Below, piece by piece: positions 58,384 to 64,000 of a stretch of DNA of 64,000 nt. Each line of letters opens with the position of its first letter. Within the stretch, counting starts at the first letter, position 1. Position numbers and translations under genes: made by a program. The notes under the pieces are model-generated. The model had not been told where the DNA came from and did not search any database. It saw nothing but the letters and a program-made list of their open reading frames with translations. The DNA comes from Bombilactobacillus bombi (lineage in GTDB: Bacteria > Bacillota > Bacilli > Lactobacillales > Lactobacillaceae), in NCBI RefSeq assembly GCF_003522965.1, contig NZ_CP031513.1, positions 1,178,001-1,242,000 of the forward strand. The letters are read 5' to 3'.

Positions 58384-60867
58384 ATCTTTAAACTGAGATT
58401 CAATAATTTGATAGATATATTCATATTCTCTTAACGGAATAGTGATATTATATTTTTCTTTGATGGGCGAAAATATCGCTTCTGAATTGTGCAAAAATTG
58501 TTTTAATTTAGGACTGGGATTAGAAATAGGATCATCCGCAACATCTCCTGTTAATAATCTTTCAATCATTGAAGACAAATGCAAATATAAATTTACTTGA
58601 ATAAAATTTTTAAAAACTACATGATATTGCTGCTCTAAAGCAGTAATAATATCTGCAATTTCATTAATTACCTTATCAGGATTTAAAAATTGTAGACGCT
58701 GACTTGCCCCTTCAATAGTAAATAATTTGATTAATTTATTGGTAAATTGTTTTAATTGCTCCTCAGTATATAAATTATGCAAGCAGTCCAAATTTTGTGT
58801 GCCGTTAACTACTTTTTCAATATTTATACATTCCACTCCAGCAATATCAATTTGAGAAGTAGCAATAATACAAAAAGTATTCTTAAATGTTGTTTGTGTA
58901 TGTTGTTGCTTCAATTTTTGTAACTCATCATAGTCTAAAGTCAAAATTTCTACTGAACTTTGCGGTAGAAAATCTTCCAAAATATCTTTAATCTTTTCTG
59001 CTACTCCTTGACCAGACATGCACGAAATAATAATATTTTGAGTTTGTGCGATACCTTCAAAATATTGGCTTTGAACATTAAAAGGAGTGTAATCCATTTG
59101 TGTAAAATATTTCATTGGTTGATTTTGCTTAAGTGCAAAGCCAATTTGTAGTGCTAAAGCGGTCGAAACATTATTTAAAATCAACAGGTCGCCGTGAACA
59201 TTACTTTTAATCTCAGTGTACATTTTTTCAAGTGAACCCATGTCTACTAATAGAATTAGTCCAGCTTTTGTGTTTACCTGTTCAACATACTCATTGACTT
59301 TATCAACTATTTCTTTAGTTTTTACATTAATTGGCATATCAAATGAAGTAAATGCATAATCTCCAATTAATTGGTTAGCTTCGCTAGCCAAACTAGTAGC
59401 AGAATGTCTTCCATGCATAATAATTAAGGCATTACGTTCACTGCTAATTGTTAAATTAAGTTTTAAGTATGCCGAAATCATTAACAATAACAAAGAATTA
59501 TTCTTGTTTTGATGTGTCAATTGCAAAATTTTTTGTGCTATTTGTAAATATTTATAAGTGTTCTTGAAGTTAATATTAATTGTCATTGAAGAATGATAAT
59601 CACCTAGAAGATTAATCAGTAATGCTATATCAGATAAGTGTTGTGGTAAAAATTGCAAACCAAAAAAGCTTAATTTTCCTAATTTAGTTGTCAAATTGTG
59701 CAATATCAGCTGATATCCCATATCGTCATTAGAACAGTATGGTTTAATTGCTATTAAAAAGCGACGTAAATGACGACTAACATCAGTAATAGTTAACGTG
59801 GCAAAATTCTGTTGAATAATTTCGGTTAATTTATTTTGTGATAAAGTTTGCCAATGTATCACCTGTTTAGAAGAAATTAATTCATAATGTTCTAGATTAG
59901 TTTCTGGAACAAAAACTTTTTTAGCAAGTTTCTGCTGGCTATAAGCTTGAGCACAACTGACTTTGATTTTATTTTGGAGAGCACCCACATTACCTTCTAA
60001 ATCACTTTGCAATAGCTCTTCTAATAAACGCGTTGATACTGCTAAAGTACTTTGCAAATGTTTAGCTTCATTTTGAAAAAAGCGCCAAATCAATTGTACT
60101 TTTTCACGATGCGTTCGTGCTTGAAAATCTGGCAAGACAACTTCTAGAGGAATTCTACGTCGAAAAGTTGCTAATAATGTAGTTTTAGTATCTTCTGTCG
60201 TTGCTAAAATAATCCTAATAGAAGCTTGATGCCACTGATCATCTTCTCCTAAGCGATGAAATTTCTTTTGATCAATTAATAAAAAGAGCTTTTCCTGATT
60301 TTCTTGTGACAAGTTGTGTACTTCGTCTAAGAATAAATATCCCCCATTAGCTGCATCTAATAGTCCTGTTTTATTACTATTAGCACCAGTAAAAGCTCCC
60401 TTTACATACCCAAATAAAACTGAAGATAGTAATTCTGGATTATTTGCATAATCGGCACAATTCAATGTTATAAAAGGTGCATTTTCATTAATCACATGTT
60501 GAGTAATTGCATATTGATAAACTTTTTTAGCTAGCATACTTTTGCCAACACCACTATTACCCCGAATAATCACCGGCAATCCATCTGGTGGATAATTAAC
60601 AGCCGCCTTACATTGTTCAATAATCGGTGCTAAACTTGCATCTGCTCCAATCACATCGGAAAAAGCTTCCTCTTTAACTGGCAGCCAAAATTGTGTTGGT
60701 CTAGTATTAGCCTTTTCTAAAAATCCTTTTTTGTACAATTGATTCAAATAACTGGAAGCCATACTCCGTGATAAGTGTGTCAATTGCATAATATGTTGAG
60801 CTGTGAATTTCTTTCCTGGACGATAATTTGACTCTAAACGCTGTTCTAACTCTTGCAACGTTGACAT
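58381..60867 (-). CDS. levR: Second LevR-type sigma-54 activator with PTS regulation domains
   Basis: An 828-residue regulator with the same plan as the one at 49176: N-terminal helix-turn-helix (about 20-50), AAA+ domain with RGNSGVGKS at about 103-110, the sigma-54 loop GAFTGA at 157-162, Walker B YLFLDE; then a PRD, an EIIA-Man-like domain (LIIMHGRHSATS), an EIIB-like domain (IIISCMSGQG) and a C-terminal PRD (YLHLSSMIERLL). GAGGTGAG precedes the ATG. It precedes the EIIC-EIID-EIIB-EIIA-GH32 operon and its -24/-12 promoter. The gene carries a TAGTGTTGAT-type dyad in its own upstream region, so it may be autoregulated. Confidence 0.92.
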   Translation of the reverse strand: MSTLQELEQRLESNYRPGKKFTAQHIMQLTHLSRSMASSYLNQLYKKGFLEKANTRPTQFWLPVKEEAFSDVIGADASLAPIIEQCKAAVNYPPDGLPVIIRGNSGVGKSMLAKKVYQYAITQHVINENAPFITLNCADYANNPELLSSVLFGYVKGAFTGANSNKTGLLDAANGGYLFLDEVHNLSQENQEKLFLLIDQKKFHRLGEDDQWHQASIRIILATTEDTKTTLLATFRRRIPLEVVLPDFQARTHREKVQLIWRFFQNEAKHLQSTLAVSTRLLEELLQSDLEGNVGALQNKIKVSCAQAYSQQKLAKKVFVPETNLEHYELISSKQVIHWQTLSQNKLTEIIQQNFATLTITDVSRHLRRFLIAIKPYCSNDDMGYQLILHNLTTKLGKLSFFGLQFLPQHLSDIALLINLLGDYHSSMTININFKNTYKYLQIAQKILQLTHQNKNNSLLLLMISAYLKLNLTISSERNALIIMHGRHSATSLASEANQLIGDYAFTSFDMPINVKTKEIVDKVNEYVEQVNTKAGLILLVDMGSLEKMYTEIKSNVHGDLLILNNVSTALALQIGFALKQNQPMKYFTQMDYTPFNVQSQYFEGIAQTQNIIISCMSGQGVAEKIKDILEDFLPQSSVEILTLDYDELQKLKQQHTQTTFKNTFCIIATSQIDIAGVECINIEKVVNGTQNLDCLHNLYTEEQLKQFTNKLIKLFTIEGASQRLQFLNPDKVINEIADIITALEQQYHVVFKNFIQVNLYLHLSSMIERLLTGDVADDPISNPSPKLKQFLHNSEAIFSPIKEKYNITIPLREYEYIYQIIESQFKD

Positions 60868-61105
60868 TTATCTCACCTCACACATCAACACTAGCATAGT
60901 GTAATCGTTTTTACCAGAAATAATTATTAGTGTTGGTTATGAAGCGAACTATAGCGACTATTATCGTCTCTGTGATTCTTAATATATTTCAATGATGAGT
61001 AATTGATACAATTATTGATGAATCAACTTTTATTTTTTAACCAACAGTCTATTTTGATACGCGATTCTATGTTAACTCGAGCAATGATTTCATCAGCTAA
61101 TTATT
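60868..61105. other. Intergenic region upstream of the second levR-type gene
   Basis: Contains ATCAACACTAGC at 60884-60895 and an inverted TTAGTGTTGG at 60927-60936, related to motifs on the other side of the activator gene. The remainder, up to the kdgK terminator, shows no gene or feature I recognise. Confidence 0.5.
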
Positions 61106-61138
61106 AAAAAAAGCATTGATAATTTCTTACCAATACTT
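61106..61138 (-). terminator. Terminator of the kdgK-kdgA operon
   Basis: Arms AAGCATTG and CAATACTT (one wobble pair) with a 12-base loop, followed on the minus strand by seven T residues. Confidence 0.75.
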
Positions 61139-61164
61139 TCGTACAGAGAACTAAATTTATTTTA

Positions 61165-62190
61165 TTAGCGCATCACGCGCGTGCCATTTTGTTTATTCAT
61201 GACTGCTAATACATCAGATTCATTAACTAAATTCAAATCTCCACTAATAGTTAGCTTTAAGACACTAGCAGCTATTGCAAAATCAAGCTGCTTTTGTGGA
61301 TCAAAGTTATTGATAATTCCATGCATTAGACCAGCTCCGAAGGCATCCCCAGCAGCAACACCTTCCCAGACATGCATTGGATAAACTGGGGTGTCATAAA
61401 CTTGGTCATGATTAACCATTAACCCCATCCATTGTGAATCTTCTACAGATTTAATATTACGTAAAACACTAGCTACAGTTTGCACATTCGGATATTTCTC
61501 GATAATTTTTTTCATCCCTGCGATAAAGTCAGCTTTTTGCTCGATGCCGTGACTCATATCTCCGTCAAAAGCCTTAATTCCTAAAGAAGCTTCAAAATCT
61601 TCATCATTGGCCAAACAAATATCAACATAAGGCATAAGCTTGTCCATCGTGGCTTGAGCTTGAGTAGTTGTCCACATTTTGCCACGATAATTCAAGTCAC
61701 ACACTACTTTAACCTGATTCTCTACACAATATTGACAAGCAGCTAAGATTGCTTGGGTTGTTTCAGAAGAAATTGCTGGTGTAATTCCGGAAAAATAAAA
61801 ATAATCTGCATCAGCCAAAATGCGATTCCAATCGTATTCATCAGCTTGTGATAACGCAAAAGAACTACCTGCACGATCGTATACGACACTTGTGTTTCGT
61901 ACACTAGCACCCTTTTCAAAAAAATAAATCCCCAAGCGCGGTCCACCTTGCAAAATTTGTGAAGTATCTACTCCATAACGACGTAATGTTCCTATTGCTG
62001 CTTCTCCTACGGCATGATTTGGAACTTTAGATACAAATTGAGCTTGATCGCCAAAAAGCGCCAAAGATACAGCCACATTAGCCTCAGATCCTCCATAAAG
62101 AGCAGAAAATTGATTTGCTTGGATAATGCGTTCATTTTCTTGTGGCTTTAAACGCAGCATCATTTCCCCAAAAGTAACTACCTTTTTCAT
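61165..62190 (-). CDS. kdgK: 2-dehydro-3-deoxygluconokinase (PfkB family)
   Basis: A 341-residue ribokinase-fold enzyme that phosphorylates 2-keto-3-deoxygluconate to KDPG. N-terminal GEMMLRLKP and YGGSEANVAVSLA are typical for KdgK; the C-terminal AAGDAFGAGLMHG holds the catalytic Asp and anion hole. AAAGGAG precedes the ATG. It is 3 bases after kdgA. Together they complete the last steps of uronate or KDG breakdown to pyruvate and glyceraldehyde 3-phosphate; no uronate isomerase, dehydratase or transporter is in the window. Confidence 0.9.
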   Translation of the reverse strand: MKKVVTFGEMMLRLKPQENERIIQANQFSALYGGSEANVAVSLALFGDQAQFVSKVPNHAVGEAAIGTLRRYGVDTSQILQGGPRLGIYFFEKGASVRNTSVVYDRAGSSFALSQADEYDWNRILADADYFYFSGITPAISSETTQAILAACQYCVENQVKVVCDLNYRGKMWTTTQAQATMDKLMPYVDICLANDEDFEASLGIKAFDGDMSHGIEQKADFIAGMKKIIEKYPNVQTVASVLRNIKSVEDSQWMGLMVNHDQVYDTPVYPMHVWEGVAAGDAFGAGLMHGIINNFDPQKQLDFAIAASVLKLTISGDLNLVNESDVLAVMNKQNGTRVMR

Positions 62191-62193
62191 TAT

Positions 62194-62847
62194 CTACTCC
62201 TTTTCTGATCTAATCCGCAATAATTCTTGATGATAAGCTTGAGCTTGTTGAGTTACAGCGGCAAAATCGTTTTGAGCAGCTGCACCTGTCAAATTGCTAC
62301 CAGCACCAACAGCTACTACCCCAGCTGCAAACCATTCATGCATATTCTCCAAATTGACACCACCAGTAGGCATAATATTAACCTGTGGTAGTGGTGCTTT
62401 AATCGCCTTAACAAACTTTTGTCCCAAAACATTTCCAGGAAAAGCTTTAATAATCTCTGCTCCATAACGCATTGCTGTTTGGACTTCGGTAATTGTCATG
62501 CAACCAGGTAAATAAGGAATTTGATATTCATTGCATAATAATGCTGTATCTTGATTAAAAGAAGGACTGACAATAAACTTAGCACCCGCTAAAATTGCAA
62601 TACGTGCTGTAATTGGATCTAACACTGTACCTGCTCCAATAACCACTTCAGCATCAGCAGCATATTCTTGAACTAATCGGGTGATATTTTGATCAGCCGC
62701 AGGAGCCGTAAATGTCATTTCAATCGCTTTAATATCACCCTTAATACAAGCAATTGCAGTTTGATAAGCTTGATCTTGAGAATCACCTCTGACAACTGCT
62801 ACCACTCCGGCGCGTTCTAAAGCGTTAATAGTCTCTGTTTTTTGCAT
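62194..62847 (-). CDS. kdgA: 2-dehydro-3-deoxyphosphogluconate aldolase
   Basis: A 217-residue class I aldolase (Eda/KdgA family) that cleaves KDPG to pyruvate and glyceraldehyde 3-phosphate. Catalytic E43 in AIEMTFTAP, the Schiff-base lysine K134 in EIIKAFPGN, and the phosphate-binding IMPTGGVN and GAGSNLTG segments are all present. AAGGAGG precedes the ATG. First gene of a two-gene operon with kdgK. Some members also cleave 4-hydroxy-2-oxoglutarate. Confidence 0.92.
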   Translation of the reverse strand: MQKTETINALERAGVVAVVRGDSQDQAYQTAIACIKGDIKAIEMTFTAPAADQNITRLVQEYAADAEVVIGAGTVLDPITARIAILAGAKFIVSPSFNQDTALLCNEYQIPYLPGCMTITEVQTAMRYGAEIIKAFPGNVLGQKFVKAIKAPLPQVNIMPTGGVNLENMHEWFAAGVVAVGAGSNLTGAAAQNDFAAVTQQAQAYHQELLRIRSEKE

Positions 62848-62882
62848 TATTTTTCCTCCTTACATACATTCATTAACGAAAT

Positions 62883-62933
62883 AATTATTTTTTAAAAAAT
62901 AATTTAATTTATTAGTAACACTAATTTTAAAGT
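62883..62933. promoter_or_regulatory. Palindromes upstream of kdgA
   Basis: A perfect 22-base A/T palindrome spans 62883-62904, and the dyad TTAGT-N3-ACTAA lies close upstream (about 62911-62923). They sit 36-80 bases before the kdgA start, where an operator for a KDG-responsive regulator would be expected. A/T palindromes can arise by chance in this sequence, so the functional claim is weak. Confidence 0.4.
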
Positions 62934-63974
62934 GTTTAAATGATTATGCGTAAATACAATTTCTCTTGAGATTATAAAAGGTAATATTTTTTTCTTATGA
63001 TGAAAGTTTTAAATTCTATATCACCATAAGGCCGAACCTATGAGCTGGTTGATCAAATATATTGCGATAACAATAGTCCAAAAACAAGATTTAGACAAAA
63101 TATTTCGTTAATATTTATAACAAGCTATTAACGACTTGATAAAGCACAAATTAGATACTTTTTAAGACACAAATCCTACGATCAACACGACTTTAATTTT
63201 GACAATTCATTTAATAATAGTTTATCACCATAAATTTAAGACACAGTAAGATGCTCTGAATTTAATTATTAAGCATGATCGTAACGACAGCTTTAATAAT
63301 CACATATTTCTACCCTATTAATCACAAATAATCTAGTTAGAAACAACCATAATTCAGTTTTATCAAAAAGACATTATCATTAGTGAAATTGCTGATTTTA
63401 TTGAAAAATATATGATGCTTATTATGCACCTCCAAATGATTTTTAATTTCATCAAAATAATTGATGGGCAAACCCAACTGCTACTCTACCAAATTTTATC
63501 TAAATTTGGCAGAACAGTTATCCTAAACCGACTAATAAGTTAGAGTATAATCTATATTTATTAGTATGTTTTAACTTTTCCAGTGATACTCGAGTCAGCA
63601 TTTATGGTACTAATCTGATTGAATCTTTTAACAAAAAATCAAGTGACAAGCCAAAAACGAGAATGATTTCCTAATAAAGTAGCCTTGGAGTGAACATTAG
63701 TATTGTATTGAATTCATATTAATTAATTTTACTAACAAACAATATCATTCAACATTATATTATCTCAATTTTATGATTAATCTACAAAATATTTCAATCT
63801 AAACAATTACTTTACACATTAGTAGTATTAGAAAATAAGATGTACAATGAATATAAAATCACTTTGATAGAAATAAACGATTGATCAAATATTAAAAACA
63901 ATTCAATTTATTAATCAACACAAATTAGATATACATCAGTACCTAACTGTTATTAAATTTTTATAGTCTGTTCT
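62934..63974. other. Gene-free degenerate region with transposase remnants
   Basis: No intact gene to the right edge apart from the IS256-like remnant at 63085-63430. The sequence is A/T-rich and full of stops in all frames. An open plus-strand stretch near 63897-63965 (INQHKLDIHQYLTVIKFL) has no start or context and is not called. Confidence 0.55.
63085..63430 (+). pseudogene. Decayed IS256-family transposase fragment
   Basis: The plus strand, with several stops, reads QDLDKIFR, QAINDLIKHKLDTF, then FKTQ-DALNLIIKHDRN and IIQFYQKDIIISEIADFIEK. This parallels the fragment at 52757-53070. Over 63351-63387 it matches the reverse complement of 52806-52842 at 32 of 37 bases. Both are relics of related elements, here oriented to the right, the other to the left. 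No ends or target duplications were identified. Confidence 0.65.
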
Positions 63975-64000
63975 AATTAAACTTGTAATCTACTATTTCT
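63975..64000 (-). other. Possible 3' end of another HMG-CoA-synthase-like gene at the right edge
   Basis: AATTAAACTTGTAATCT (63975-63991) is identical to 16763-16779, where it encodes the end of the broken HMG-CoA-synthase-like gene. Here the minus strand would read SRLQV and stop. Only 26 bases are visible, so this is a hint. Confidence 0.25.

Noticed and set aside
62934-63974. A CRISPR array or tandem repeat in the right-hand gap
   Set aside because: No regularly spaced repeats are present; the similarity found is to a decayed transposase.

Overview
The window looks like a chromosomal segment of a low-GC, sugar-fermenting member of the Lactobacillaceae. The reasons are the A/T-rich sequence, strong AGGAGG-type ribosome sites, frequent TTG/GTG starts, many PTS permeases with phospho-glycosidases, and a sigma-54/LevR system. 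The set of glycosidases (GH78, GH43, GH3, GH1, GH32, GH172) would suit a plant- or bee-associated species such as a Bombilactobacillus-like organism, but that placement is inference only.

Layout. 1-5580: a type I restriction-modification operon on the minus strand (half-size hsdS, hsdM, full hsdS, hsdR cut by the left edge), driven by a promoter carrying three palindromic operator-like sites. 5600-10310: an ECF sigma/anti-sigma pair, a threonine aldolase, and a MarR regulator with a DHA2 drug exporter. 10335-14888: a beta-glucoside cassette (bglP, GH1, AraC regulator) bounded by 29-bp near-identical direct repeats. 14865-20400: a decayed lacI gene, a Cof-type HAD hydrolase, a badly damaged HMG-CoA-synthase-like gene, and a second DHA2 exporter with a TetR regulator. 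20770-27450: housekeeping genes (guaA, HAD, coaA, a GDSL-type protein without its serine, an amino-acid permease, an SDR).

27700-33130: a second beta-glucoside operon (licT, bglP, secreted histidine phosphatase, GH1) controlled by two RAT/terminator antitermination switches and a cre site. 33200-43950: a cytosolic glycosidase operon (GH3, GH78 alpha-L-rhamnosidase, beta-phosphoglucomutase, GH43) divergent from an AraC regulator, which is followed by a CelB-type EIIC and a third GH1 enzyme. 44080-60870: rpoN together with two LevR-type activators, each next to a near-consensus -24/-12 promoter and a mannose-family PTS operon. The first operon ends in a GH172 enzyme, the second in a GH32 enzyme, a VOC protein and a frameshifted phosphatase. 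61165-62850: kdgK-kdgA.

How it works together. Sugars enter by PTS as phosphorylated disaccharides and are cut in the cytosol by the adjacent glycosidase. Control is local: antitermination for beta-glucosides, AraC plus catabolite repression for rhamnosides and cellobiose-like sugars, sigma-54/LevR for what are probably fructans or difructose compounds. The 53.2-62.9 kb segment lies between two outward-facing, decayed IS256-like transposase copies, so it may once have moved as a unit. The strongest candidates for new biology are the sigma-54/LevR mannose-type PTS coupled to GH172, the operator array in the restriction-modification promoter, and the repeat-bounded beta-glucoside cassette. No CRISPR array, rRNA or tRNA was recognised.
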